From contig JAUYPW010000011.1 of the NCBI GenBank assembly GCA_030697525.1, forward strand, positions 1 through 39,041: DNA of 39,041 nt. Direction: 5' to 3'. Made by a program: the position numbers and the translations under genes. Shown one piece after another: positions 17,861 through 26,861 of the stretch. How positions within the stretch are numbered: position 1 is the first letter of the stretch; each line of letters begins with the position of its first letter. Below the pieces are notes generated by a model, which did no database searches, was not told the DNA's origin, and saw nothing but the letters and a program-made list of their open reading frames with translations. The stretch comes from a bacterium. GTDB lineage: Bacteria > Patescibacteriota > Minisyncoccia > Sungbacterales > HO2-52-23.

Positions 17861-19099
17861 CTATTTTATTTTCAAAAGTTCTTGGATGGTTATTATTTTG
17901 GCCTGTTTCTCGTCTCTTTTTTTCAATTCCACTCCTTTTTTCTCCATAGTTTTTTCTGATACCACCACCCGCCAAGGAATACCTAGCAAATCCGCATCCG
18001 AGAATTTTTCCCCGGGCGTTTTGTCGCCGCGGTTATCGTATAATACCTCTATATTTTCCGCAAGCAGGTCTTTGTATAGATTTTCCGCTTCATTTTTAGC
18101 TTTATCGCCCAGCGCTATCAGATGAATTTTAAACGGCGACACTTCTTCCGGCCAAAGAATACCGTCCTCATCACTATGTATTTCTACAATCGTTCCCATA
18201 AGTCTCCCCGGTCCTATGCCGTAGCTTGCCATGATGACGGGCTTTTTGCCGCCCTCTTTGTCTGTGTAGTAAAGACCAAAAGCATCCGAAAACTTGGTGC
18301 CTAATTTGAATATATTGCCAACTTCTATGCTTTTGCCCACTTTCAATTTGTTCCCGCATTTTGAACAATCACCCCCTTCGTCCAGAGAACTTATTTCTTT
18401 ATTCTGGGCAAAACCGCATTGAGAGCAAAATATAATTTTGTCTTCCCCTGCGTCACTCAAGACCTGATACTCATGAGAAAAGTCTTTGCTGAAAACGCCT
18501 CCGGAGGCTTCGGTAACAAAAGTTTTGAGACCGCAACGTTTAAAAATTTTTAAATAAGATTCGTCAACTAATTTATAGTATCTGTCCAGGTCTTCAGTGG
18601 TGGCATGAAAGCTGTATAAATCTTTCATCAGAAATTCTCGTCCCCGAATCAATCCGGATTTGGCTCTGGATTCACTGCGGTATTTTGTTTGGATCTGATA
18701 TACGGCAAGCGGCAGGTCTTTGTATGATTGAATAAATCTTGTGGCTATTTCGGTTACGGCTTCCTCATGGGTTGAAGCAAGCCCAACTTCGTGACCAAAA
18801 CGATCTTTAAACTGATACATTACTTCCTCACCCAATAGTTTCCACCGTCCGGTTTTCTCCCATCGTTCGCGCGGCTGCATGGCGGTTAAGAAAATTTCCT
18901 GTCCGCCAACGGCATTCATTTCTTCCCGAATTATATTATTTATTTTATTTAAAACCCGCCATCCAAGAGGAAGGAAATCGTAAACCCCGGCCATGGTTTT
19001 ATAAATAAAACCTCCGCGCTCCAGTAACTTGGCGTTGGTTGAGACCTCATCTTTCGGGTCTTCTCTTAGGGTTTTGCTGAAAATTTTACTCTGCAGCAT
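17861..19099 (-). CDS. proS: Prolyl-tRNA synthetase
   Basis: Start at MLQSKIFSKTLRE; 'LERGGFIYKTMAGVYDFLPLGWRVLNKINNIIREEMN', 'RSESRAKSGLIRGREFLMKDLYSFH'. Confidence 0.95.
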   Translation of the reverse strand: MLQSKIFSKTLREDPKDEVSTNAKLLERGGFIYKTMAGVYDFLPLGWRVLNKINNIIREEMNAVGGQEIFLTAMQPRERWEKTGRWKLLGEEVMYQFKDRFGHEVGLASTHEEAVTEIATRFIQSYKDLPLAVYQIQTKYRSESRAKSGLIRGREFLMKDLYSFHATTEDLDRYYKLVDESYLKIFKRCGLKTFVTEASGGVFSKDFSHEYQVLSDAGEDKIIFCSQCGFAQNKEISSLDEGGDCSKCGNKLKVGKSIEVGNIFKLGTKFSDAFGLYYTDKEGGKKPVIMASYGIGPGRLMGTIVEIHSDEDGILWPEEVSPFKIHLIALGDKAKNEAENLYKDLLAENIEVLYDNRGDKTPGEKFSDADLLGIPWRVVVSEKTMEKKGVELKKRDEKQAKIITIQELLKIK

Positions 19100-19154
19100 A
19101 AAATTTTTGACGGCAGTTTTATGATATAAAAAAAGTAGTCTCTTGGCAAGAAAA

Positions 19155-19182
19155 ATCCCCACATCTCGTAAGACGCGGGGAT
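19155..19182 (-). terminator. Rho-independent terminator for the 19187-20803 gene
   Basis: Minus strand: ATCCCCGCGTCTTACGAGATGTGGGGATTTTT. Confidence 0.7.
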
Positions 19183-19186
19183 AAAA

Positions 19187-20803
19187 TTAAGCGGCTTGTT
19201 GGCCAGCCTTTTCCTTTATGTTTCTGACTACCTGCGCATAGGTCAGCTGATCCAGCACTCCCAGCACCTGCCGCTTTTCCTGATAGACAGTATTTCGTAC
19301 CCCGGCCTGCCCTGAATTTATGGTTATAACTCGGCCTGCCGGTGGCTTGCCTCCTTCTTTAAGAGGCAAGAGGTATATAAGACAGCTTCCTTGGCCATCC
19401 TTCACAACACCGAGAGATAAATAAATAGAATCCAACCCAAGCTGTTCAATAAACGCCGACGGAACACCCGGATATTCAAATCCCACTATAGACCCTCTTG
19501 GTATCGGTTCTATTCTCCATGCGTTTATGATGGCGGCGATAACTTTGGAAAATACAGACAGTCTGGCTTGCAGCTTTTCCCAACTCTCAAACTTAATACT
19601 GTGGATTTGCGAAATCCTTTTCACCATATCATCCAGAATTTGGCCACGGTCCATGTGTTCATTGAATTCCTCAACCAAACCAAGAATAATCACAGAAGCC
19701 AAATCCTTGTCGCTTAAACGATTCGCGTCGGACACCGTCTCCTTCACTACCGCATCGGCATTTGTAGATTTGACCGAAGTGGCAAAAATTCCGTGACCGC
19801 CCTGATCAGCCGTACTGTCGGGCTGCCAGTCACTGCTTTTATGGTAAGTAACCTGTTCAAGTTTGATGGCTTCTCCACCAGCCAGAGCGATGGTTGTCTC
19901 ATGTTTTACTTTCAAGACAAAATAATCGCTCCAAGATCTTCCTCTGGTATGATTTAGGACAAGCTCCTTGATACCAACCGGACTTTTCCAACCCCGTTCC
20001 TCGAGCATTGCAATTAATCGCGCGCTTCGATCTTCGTGCCCCTTAGAATCTTTGTGCCCCCAAAGACCGGCGTTTTGCAGCAGAGCCGCAATGCACAATC
20101 TCGCAAGACCATCGGTGCCAAAATATTTGCGGATTTTGTCCAGATGATACCCCACCAACATGCAATCGATAGCCAATTTTAAAGCATCTTTCGCCTCCGC
20201 TTGATCCGGCCTTTCCACCCTGATCATGTCTGCCAAAATAGAATCATCCGTAGCGAGGCCCTGAGAGACTCTTAGGGCCACCTCATACAGCGCATCTAAG
20301 GCTTCTTTAAGAGAAATAATTTTTTTCCCTAGTTCCTCGTCTATCTCATGCACACCCGCACCTTCGGGCAAAACCCCAAAGGCCTCCTTGCAGATTTTAA
20401 GCAAAAGCATATAGGTTTTTACCAAGTTGTCCTTGAGATCACGGATATTTTTCTTGGCAACACTCTTTTCTTTTTCTTTATTGCCGAGAGACTCCAAAGC
20501 CTTGGACACCAAGGATTTAATATCAACTTCCAAACCTTTGGAAACCAAAAGAACATTGAGACTGCTTAGGTGTTCTTTGAATATCAAAAGCTTGTCCCAG
20601 TCAATTTTAGTACCGGCATTTACTTTCGGAGATCGGCTAGAGCCGGTACCATGCGAGAAATGTACGGAACTTATTACATATATACCATAAACATCATCTC
20701 TTAGGAGATCTTCGATCTCCAGCATGGTTGTGGGACCAACATAAGCGTTATAACCTTCCCCCGCTCCCGAGATATCAATCGTCTCAAATCCTTTTAAATT
20801 CAC
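19187..20803 (-). CDS. Hypothetical protein (HD-like segment possible)
   Basis: 538 aa, GTG start with AGGAGGTGTT upstream; segment 'LCIAALLQNAGLWGHKDSKGHEDRSARLIAML' loosely resembles an HD-type helical region. Confidence 0.6.
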   Translation of the reverse strand: MNLKGFETIDISGAGEGYNAYVGPTTMLEIEDLLRDDVYGIYVISSVHFSHGTGSSRSPKVNAGTKIDWDKLLIFKEHLSSLNVLLVSKGLEVDIKSLVSKALESLGNKEKEKSVAKKNIRDLKDNLVKTYMLLLKICKEAFGVLPEGAGVHEIDEELGKKIISLKEALDALYEVALRVSQGLATDDSILADMIRVERPDQAEAKDALKLAIDCMLVGYHLDKIRKYFGTDGLARLCIAALLQNAGLWGHKDSKGHEDRSARLIAMLEERGWKSPVGIKELVLNHTRGRSWSDYFVLKVKHETTIALAGGEAIKLEQVTYHKSSDWQPDSTADQGGHGIFATSVKSTNADAVVKETVSDANRLSDKDLASVIILGLVEEFNEHMDRGQILDDMVKRISQIHSIKFESWEKLQARLSVFSKVIAAIINAWRIEPIPRGSIVGFEYPGVPSAFIEQLGLDSIYLSLGVVKDGQGSCLIYLLPLKEGGKPPAGRVITINSGQAGVRNTVYQEKRQVLGVLDQLTYAQVVRNIKEKAGQQAA

Positions 20804-20898
20804 ACAACACCTCCTATTTCAATTTTCATTTTTAAAAGTAGCGTTAGAACTGTAATAGCATAGATACAGCAGAATTGAAAGTGACTCCAAATAAAAAA

Positions 20899-20927
20899 TT
20901 GACACAAGCGATTGGACATGCCATGAT
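20899..20927 (+). promoter_or_regulatory. Possible promoter TTGACA-N17-CATGAT
   Basis: Perfect -35, weak -10; upstream of a structured leader and ORF 21045-21767. Confidence 0.4.
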
Positions 20928-20984
20928 CTTGCCAGTCCCGACACACGGGAACAGTTGCTTTAAAAGGCCACCCGGCCAAAAAAA

Positions 20985-21013
20985 TCCGCAGTCCGCCAAC
21001 TGGCGGAGGCGGA
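20985..21013. repeat. Short palindromic GC-rich repeat
   Basis: TCCGCAGTCCGCCAACTGGCGGAGGCGGA; GTCCGCC-AACT-GGCGGA core. Confidence 0.55.
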
Positions 21014-21044
21014 AAACCGACCCACCCGGGTCAAGGAGTTTCTT

Positions 21045-21767
21045 ATGGATACCGAGATTTTCCAATATAAGTTTAAGCCAACCAGAAGTTTAAGGTCTAT
21101 TGTTGAAGACTCAAGAAGAATCAACATCTTTGAATTATTCGAGCAGTGGCCAGTCCTTGAAGTAAGGCAGGCTTGTTTAAAAATAATTAAGGAGTTTGAT
21201 GGTTGGTCATTTCATCCTGAATCCGCTGATTGGGCTGAAGAGTGTATAAAAGATCTGGCCTACCAACAAGACCCCTTGGCAGAAGAAATTCTGGCGTGGT
21301 ATGTTTTTGCTCCTCAACATCAGGAATTGGCCGTTAGGGCGCTTGAGTTTGCTATATCCTTAGAAGCCACTTGGGATTTGCGATCAACCATAAATACCCG
21401 AGCTGTTTCCAAAATCGTCTGTGGTAGAATATGCAACAGGCATTGGATTTTATATCCACATGTGCCTTCCCTGCCGGCATTTATTCATAAACTACTAAGC
21501 CATATAAAACCGCGATCGTTTAATCAATCGCTTTACAGGTATATTGAATATGATTGGCACTGCGCGGAGAGGGCTTTAAGAATGATACGGCAAGGTAAGG
21601 ATTTTTCTTTCCTTCCTGCCATTGAGGAGTTAATTCTTCTGTTCCAAGATGGAATTACAGAACCAAGTTCTTGTTTTTCTGATCCTGCCTACGACAAAGA
21701 AATGCACTTGGCGGACCTAAAAACCACCAGAAAAATTTTGCAAAAATCCCGAAGGGGAAAAAAATAA
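21045..21767 (+). CDS. Hypothetical protein
   Basis: 240-aa ORF with AAGGAG RBS before ATG; followed by a terminator. Confidence 0.65.
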   Translation: MDTEIFQYKFKPTRSLRSIVEDSRRINIFELFEQWPVLEVRQACLKIIKEFDGWSFHPESADWAEECIKDLAYQQDPLAEEILAWYVFAPQHQELAVRALEFAISLEATWDLRSTINTRAVSKIVCGRICNRHWILYPHVPSLPAFIHKLLSHIKPRSFNQSLYRYIEYDWHCAERALRMIRQGKDFSFLPAIEELILLFQDGITEPSSCFSDPAYDKEMHLADLKTTRKILQKSRRGKK

Positions 21768-21772
21768 ACTTT

Positions 21773-21808
21773 ACCCCACACCTGTATAGGTCGTGGGGTT
21801 TTATTTCA
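21773..21808 (+). terminator. Rho-independent terminator
   Basis: ACCCCAC...GTGGGGT followed by TTTATTTC. Confidence 0.75.
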
Positions 21809-22049
21809 TGGCAAACAAGTCTTCCATTCTTTTCATTCTCTTGGCCAACTCTTGAATCTGGAAACCATGTTGTTTAAGCATCAACTTTTCTATATTCTCT
21901 ACACGCTCCTTAATATCTTCTATGTCTACCCTTACCAAATCTAAATCTTTTTGCTTAGCCATACTCTTTGTAATATCGTCAAAACCCCGTTTTACCATCC
22001 CGGCTAAATCATCAATTGTAGCCTGTTTTTTTATTTTTGAGACCATCAT
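21801..22049 (-). CDS. Hypothetical small coiled-coil protein
   Basis: 82 aa, heptad-like 'LDLVRVDIEDIKERVENIEKLMLKQHGFQIQELAKRMKRMEDLF'. Confidence 0.6.
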   Translation of the reverse strand: MMVSKIKKQATIDDLAGMVKRGFDDITKSMAKQKDLDLVRVDIEDIKERVENIEKLMLKQHGFQIQELAKRMKRMEDLFAMK

Positions 22050-22053
22050 ATTT

Positions 22054-23061
22054 CTACAAATTTTTAGAAACCCTCCTTACATGCTCAATAAGAGTTGCCG
22101 TATATCCCGCTTCGTTATCATACCAAGAAAAAACCAAAGCGAGATTTTCTTGGGTTACTTTGGTCAAAGACAAATCCACGATAGCCCCGTAAAGTTCGCC
22201 TATTATATCCGTGGAAACTATCGGATCAGAAGTTACTTTGAGCGCTTTGGCCCAACGAGGCTCTTGCGCGGCCTTAATGAGAGCATTATTAACATCATCT
22301 CTTGAAGCCCTTTTTTCCATAACTATAGTCATGGAGCTTAAAGAGCCGGCAATCACCGGCACCCGCATGGCTACCGCTTCAAACCTGTCTTTAAGCTGGG
22401 GGATGGCCTGAATCACGGCCTCGGCCGCACCAGTGGTGGAAGGCACAATATTTACCGCCGCCGCGCGTCCCCGTCTTACATCTTTGGCTATTGGACCATC
22501 AACTAAATTTTGAGTTGGGGTATAGCCGTGCACTGTCACCATGCTTGCTTCTTTTATACCAAAGTTCTCAAACAAAACCTGCATAACTGGAGCTACTGAA
22601 TTGGTAGTACAAGACGCATTGCAGGTAATAGGTTTAGCCGATGCAAATCTGTCTTCATTTACTCCGATAAGCGCTGTTGTCACCTCATCATCTTTCACGG
22701 GAGCGGTAATTACAACTCTTTTTGCCCCAGCCTGCAGGTGGGCCTGTGATTTTTCACCAGAAGCAAAAACTCCCGTTGATTCAATTACTATATCTATATT
22801 CAAATCTTTCCACGGAAGTTTAGCCGGATCTTTTTCGGCCAAAACTTTTACTTCTTTTCCATCAACTCTTAAACTTCCATCCGTTGCCTCCACCGGATAT
22901 TTATAACGCCCATAAACACTGTCGTATTTTAAAAGATAGGCCAGGGTTTTAGCATCAGTCAAATCGTTTACCGCCACAATATCAAACTCCGAAAGCCCGA
23001 ATGCTTCCCTAAAAAATGAGCGGCCAATGCGGCCAAAACCGTTTATTGCTATATTCATATT
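22054..23061 (-). CDS. gap: Glyceraldehyde-3-phosphate dehydrogenase, type I
   Basis: Start at MNIAINGFGRIGRSFF; 'ITCNASCTTNSVAPVMQVLFENFGI' active-site motif; 'SWYDNEAGYTATLIEHV'. Confidence 0.96.
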   Translation of the reverse strand, partial: NMNIAINGFGRIGRSFFREAFGLSEFDIVAVNDLTDAKTLAYLLKYDSVYGRYKYPVEATDGSLRVDGKEVKVLAEKDPAKLPWKDLNIDIVIESTGVFASGEKSQAHLQAGAKRVVITAPVKDDEVTTALIGVNEDRFASAKPITCNASCTTNSVAPVMQVLFENFGIKEASMVTVHGYTPTQNLVDGPIAKDVRRGRAAAVNIVPSTTGAAEAVIQAIPQLKDRFEAVAMRVPVIAGSLSSMTIVMEKRASRDDVNNALIKAAQEPRWAKALKVTSDPIVSTDIIGELYGAIVDLSLTKVTQENLALVFSWYDNEAGYTATLIEHVRRVSKNL

Positions 23062-23070
23062 ACGGATAAG

Positions 23071-23206
23071 CGCGGTCGAGGTAATGCTCGTAGAAAACCA
23101 TAGAAAGTTTGGCTTGCTTGGTTCTGAAGCCAAACTTTCTCTGAGTGAGTTCTGCCGCTGGAGCAGGACGAACGTGTTTTCTTAGAGCGTTACCGAGGGA
23201 ACCGCG
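23071..23206. repeat. Intergenic foldback element C
   Basis: CGCGGTCGAGGTAATGCTC...GAAAAC pairs imperfectly with GTTTTCTTAGAGCGTTACCGAGGGAACCGCG; inner perfect 13-bp hairpin AGAAAGTTTGGCT/AGCCAAACTTTCT. Confidence 0.7.
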
Positions 23207-23220
23207 CGATAGTTTATATT

Positions 23221-23340
23221 TCAAGAAAAAATTAGCGTGAGTATTATTACCCCCAAAATCACAAGCCAGAAGGCCACATAGCCCGCGAGCAACATCCCGC
23301 TTTTTCTGTCATCAGCCGAAAGTTTTCTTCTGGTTGCCAT
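23221..23340 (-). CDS. 39-aa single-TM microprotein
   Basis: MATRRKLSADDRKSGMLLAGYVAFWLVILGVIILTLIFS; ATG start, TGA stop; fills the gap between the transketolase C half and element C. Confidence 0.5.
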   Translation of the reverse strand: MATRRKLSADDRKSGMLLAGYVAFWLVILGVIILTLIFS

Positions 23341-23350
23341 AGTGTTACAG

Positions 23351-24340
23351 TTAAACTTTTTTGCGACTCACAACTTTTTTCACCGCTTCCTTTATTGATT
23401 GTACACCCATACCGAACTTTTCCACCAGCTCCCACGAACCTCCAGACTCTCCAAACCTATCATGCACACCTATAAATTCCATAGGCACGGAAAAATTTGC
23501 GGACAAAATCTCCGCCACGGCTGACCCCATCCCTCCAGCAATTTGATGCTCCTCCACCGTAACCACAGCTCCGGTTTCCTTGGCTGATTGTATGATAGAA
23601 TCTTTGTCCATCGGCTTGACAGTGTGATTATTTATAACCCCCGCATCAATTCCTTCGCTTTCTAATTCTTTGGCGGCTAGTAGCGCATTATACAAAAGCA
23701 TTCCGCTGGCAATAATTGTAACATCTTTACCGGAACGATAAGTCTCCGCTTTGCCGATCTGGAACGGGGTGTCTTTAGTGGTCATGACGGGAGATTTCTC
23801 ACGGCCAAATCTTATATAAACTGGTCCGGGGTAAGAAGCCGCCGCCAAGGTTGCTTTTTGGGCTTCAACCGCATCGCAAGGAACCAAAACCGTCATTCGC
23901 GGCTGCATACGCATAAGCCCAACATCTTCCAGTGCTTGATGAGTCGCGCCATCCGGCCCAACCGAAATCCCAGCGTGTGCCCCGCCGATTTTTACCGGAA
24001 CATTGTTTATACAAATAGTAGTTCTTATCTGCTCGTTGTTTCTGCCGGGGCTAAAAGCCGCGTAAGAAGAAATAAAAGGAATTTTGCCGTAATTGGCCAA
24101 ACCGGAAGCGACAGCCGCTAAATTTTGCTCGGCTACTCCTATTTCAATAAACCTCTCCGGAAATTTTTCTTTAAACCAAAGGGCACGCGTAGATTCGGTC
24201 AGATCCGCGCAAAGCACAACCACTCGTTCATCTTTTTCTCCCGCTTCCACCAGTCCCCTCCCATACCCGTCTCTCGTCGCCACCTGCTCCACATCTTTCT
24301 CAAAAAGTTTAGGATTTAATTTTGATTCAGAGTTTAGCAT
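23351..24340 (-). CDS. Transketolase, C-terminal (pyrimidine-binding + C-terminal) subunit
   Basis: 'TRDGYGRGLVEAGEKDERVVVLCADLTESTRALWFKEKFPERFIEIGVAEQNLAAVASGLA', 'VTVEEHQIAGGMGSAVAEIL'. Confidence 0.92.
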   Translation of the reverse strand: MLNSESKLNPKLFEKDVEQVATRDGYGRGLVEAGEKDERVVVLCADLTESTRALWFKEKFPERFIEIGVAEQNLAAVASGLANYGKIPFISSYAAFSPGRNNEQIRTTICINNVPVKIGGAHAGISVGPDGATHQALEDVGLMRMQPRMTVLVPCDAVEAQKATLAAASYPGPVYIRFGREKSPVMTTKDTPFQIGKAETYRSGKDVTIIASGMLLYNALLAAKELESEGIDAGVINNHTVKPMDKDSIIQSAKETGAVVTVEEHQIAGGMGSAVAEILSANFSVPMEFIGVHDRFGESGGSWELVEKFGMGVQSIKEAVKKVVSRKKV

Positions 24341-24366
24341 ATCGTTAATTATACCATAAAATCTTT

Positions 24367-26151
24367 TTATATCACCTCGTTTTGATAACATTGTTCACAA
24401 TATACTATCTCTCCCCTCTCCGGTGAGTAGGAAGTCTCAAATTCATTGGGACACTGACCAGAACCATGATCGTGGGGATATTGATTGGTATATATTCTAT
24501 TACTCGAAACAACACCAGTGCATCCGCAACTGCGATGGAAAAGTTTAATGGTGTTTCTCTGGGTTATACGTTCCGCATGGCGACAATTTGGACATAGATG
24601 CGGGATTGGTACGTTCAATTTTTTATAAATCTCAAGCTCTTGGGGGATTATGCGAATAACTCCAGTACATTCGTGATTGCATGTACCAAAATGTTCACAT
24701 CTGATAACTTCAGAAAAAATACTGTCGTTGACTTCGGAAATAGTATCAGGCAAGTCACTGGAAACCATAGTTATAGGATATTCTTTTCTATTAGCCTCCC
24801 GCCAATTAAATCCTCTAGACAATGCTTCTTCTTGAGAAAGCTGGAAGTATTCTTTAGCTACGGATTCATTATAAGCAACCGGGGATATTTCTGATGGCAT
24901 AAACTCCCCATACTTATACACCCTGCCTTTGTTATCTGTATACGGCATATCATCCATGTGTTTCTTTATTTCTGGAATTAACCCCCCATATTCTTCTCTG
25001 GAATATTGCTTATTTAGAATACAGTATTGTTTTTTGTTTAGACCAATACACCCAAAAAGATGCGAAGAGTTATTACAATTCCAGGAGTATTCTATGTCGC
25101 GGCAATTAGTATACACATGATAAGAAAATTTTATATTCGCTGAATGTCCCCCAGTAAGAGCACACTCATACATTAGCTGGCTATTGTCTCCATAACGATA
25201 CTGATCATAGGAATCGCTTGAAGGTTTTACATATAAACCATGTGAATACTTAATATTTTCAGCCCCATCAATATAGTAACTTTGATGAACATTCTTAGAA
25301 TTAGTGATATATTCCCCTGTGCAGTTATCGTTCTTATAATTTTTTGCACAGCGTACGGGATATTTTAACCAAAGATCAGAAATATCTTTTTTCAGAACTT
25401 CGCGCTTAGCGTAGGATTCCATACCAAACTTTTTAATGCGTTTGGCATAATCTTCCTTACTGTGTGGTTTATTGAAAATATAATGAGACTTTCCACGCAA
25501 ACCAACACAGCCGAAACAATCAGAGCAACCATTGCAATCACGGCAGAAATAAATATTCTGGCAATCTTTACAATATGAGGAGTAAAGAGCGCTATAACAT
25601 TTTAAATTAAAGAAGCATTCGTAAGACAATTCCGAATCAAACACAAAAGAAACATCCAGAGAATCCTTGACACGAACTGAATTTTCGAGATATGCACCGT
25701 TTTCTATATAAGATGAGCCAAAGACAAGATAAGAATCCTTAAGATATGAGCCGTTGTTAGAGTAATCACTATTTACCAATTGGACTATTCCGCGGCTTGG
25801 GACAGGAGCCTTGGCCATGAGCTCGCGATATTGCTGTAAAAATGGCTTGTTCCAATCGTATTGCATCCCGGCCGCATTTTGATCCCAATCATCAGCCAGC
25901 CATTCTTCCCTGTCCCAAACAGTAAGAGCCGCTTGCGGAGGATACATCGAAAAAATATCTTTACCACTTTTATTGCTTTTGAGACGGAAGAGATATCTTT
26001 CGTTGTGGTAGCTCATTCTTCTTTGCAAACGGCAAAGCCTGCACCACGTCGGTGAAGGAACTTTTACTTTTTCATAAAACTCAAAATCTTCGGGTTCTAT
26101 ACTAAAAGTGGTTTTACAACTTTGACATGTTTTTTGTTCTTGGTTATTCAT
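24367..26151 (-). CDS. Cysteine-rich zinc-ribbon-like protein with internal repeats
   Basis: 594 aa with many CxxC pairs (CQSC, CRLC, CKDC, CRDC, CSDC, CPNC, CEQC) and duplicated 'GC[VI]GL...Y.[FL]NK..S[KR]E[DE]Y'. Confidence 0.75.
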   Translation of the reverse strand: MNNQEQKTCQSCKTTFSIEPEDFEFYEKVKVPSPTWCRLCRLQRRMSYHNERYLFRLKSNKSGKDIFSMYPPQAALTVWDREEWLADDWDQNAAGMQYDWNKPFLQQYRELMAKAPVPSRGIVQLVNSDYSNNGSYLKDSYLVFGSSYIENGAYLENSVRVKDSLDVSFVFDSELSYECFFNLKCYSALYSSYCKDCQNIYFCRDCNGCSDCFGCVGLRGKSHYIFNKPHSKEDYAKRIKKFGMESYAKREVLKKDISDLWLKYPVRCAKNYKNDNCTGEYITNSKNVHQSYYIDGAENIKYSHGLYVKPSSDSYDQYRYGDNSQLMYECALTGGHSANIKFSYHVYTNCRDIEYSWNCNNSSHLFGCIGLNKKQYCILNKQYSREEYGGLIPEIKKHMDDMPYTDNKGRVYKYGEFMPSEISPVAYNESVAKEYFQLSQEEALSRGFNWREANRKEYPITMVSSDLPDTISEVNDSIFSEVIRCEHFGTCNHECTGVIRIIPQELEIYKKLNVPIPHLCPNCRHAERITQRNTIKLFHRSCGCTGVVSSNRIYTNQYPHDHGSGQCPNEFETSYSPERGEIVYCEQCYQNEVI

Positions 26152-26157
26152 AGTTTT

Positions 26158-26292
26158 TGTCCCGATCCCGATTCAAGTCGGGATCGTGGATCTCCCGATC
26201 TTCATCTAAAAATAACTAGGAGATCGAGGATTCTCGACGAAGTCGGAACTCGATTTTGTAACCAAATCAAAGATTTGGGCAAAATCGGGACA
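26158..26292. repeat. Intergenic foldback element D
   Basis: TGTCCCGAT (26158-26166) / ATCGGGACA (26284-26292) outer arms; inner hairpins CGATCCCGA/TCGGGATCG, GATCTCC/GGAGATC, CCAAATC/GATTTGG. Confidence 0.6.
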
Positions 26293-26318
26293 GTTTTGGC
26301 ATTGTCTAGTTTCGGAAT

Positions 26319-26582
26319 TCATTTATAAATTTTGTGGGTGCCTATATTTACAAAACCGATATCTTTATCATTATCCATAAATCTGAACATGATACGATAT
26401 TGGCCGATAACAGTAAAAGCCCAATATTCTTTATATTTACCATGTAATTTGTGTGTTTCCAAAGATGAGTGAAATGGATTTCTCAAAAACAAGCCTTCCT
26501 TTTCTAGGAAAGCTTGTTTAACCGGCTTAGGCATCTTCCTTAAGGATTTCTGAAATTTCGTTGAATAGAAAACCTGCCTCAT
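26319..26582 (-). CDS. RelE/YafQ-family toxin-like protein
   Basis: 'FYSTKFQKSLRKMPKPVKQAFLEK...LHGKYKEYWAFTVIGQYRIMFRFMDND' is a RelE-superfamily pattern. Confidence 0.8.
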   Translation of the reverse strand: MRQVFYSTKFQKSLRKMPKPVKQAFLEKEGLFLRNPFHSSLETHKLHGKYKEYWAFTVIGQYRIMFRFMDNDKDIGFVNIGTHKIYK

Positions 26583-26597
26583 ATTAATTTCAATCGG

Positions 26598-26822
26598 CTA
26601 TTTCTTTAAACCCAGTATCGCAGAAAAATTACTGACTCTTTTTAATCTATTTTCTTTTAGTTCTTTTTCAAAAATATGGATAGCCCGGTCAGTGTCTTTT
26701 TCTTCCCACAAAAGGCGCTTTTTTAATTCCGCTATTTCCTTATATTCCCTGCGAGGCACAACTATCAACTCATCCTTTTTTATGTTAAGTAGTTTTTTAG
26801 GAATAGATATTGTTTGAACCAT
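26598..26822 (-). CDS. Putative antitoxin
   Basis: MVQTISIPKKLLNIKKDELIVVPRREYKEIAELKKRL..., AbrB-like N-terminal strands followed by helix; immediately upstream of the RelE-like toxin. Confidence 0.65.
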   Translation of the reverse strand: MVQTISIPKKLLNIKKDELIVVPRREYKEIAELKKRLLWEEKDTDRAIHIFEKELKENRLKRVSNFSAILGLKK

Positions 26823-26861
26823 AATATGAGTATAACACAAAACTATATTTAAAATCAACTC

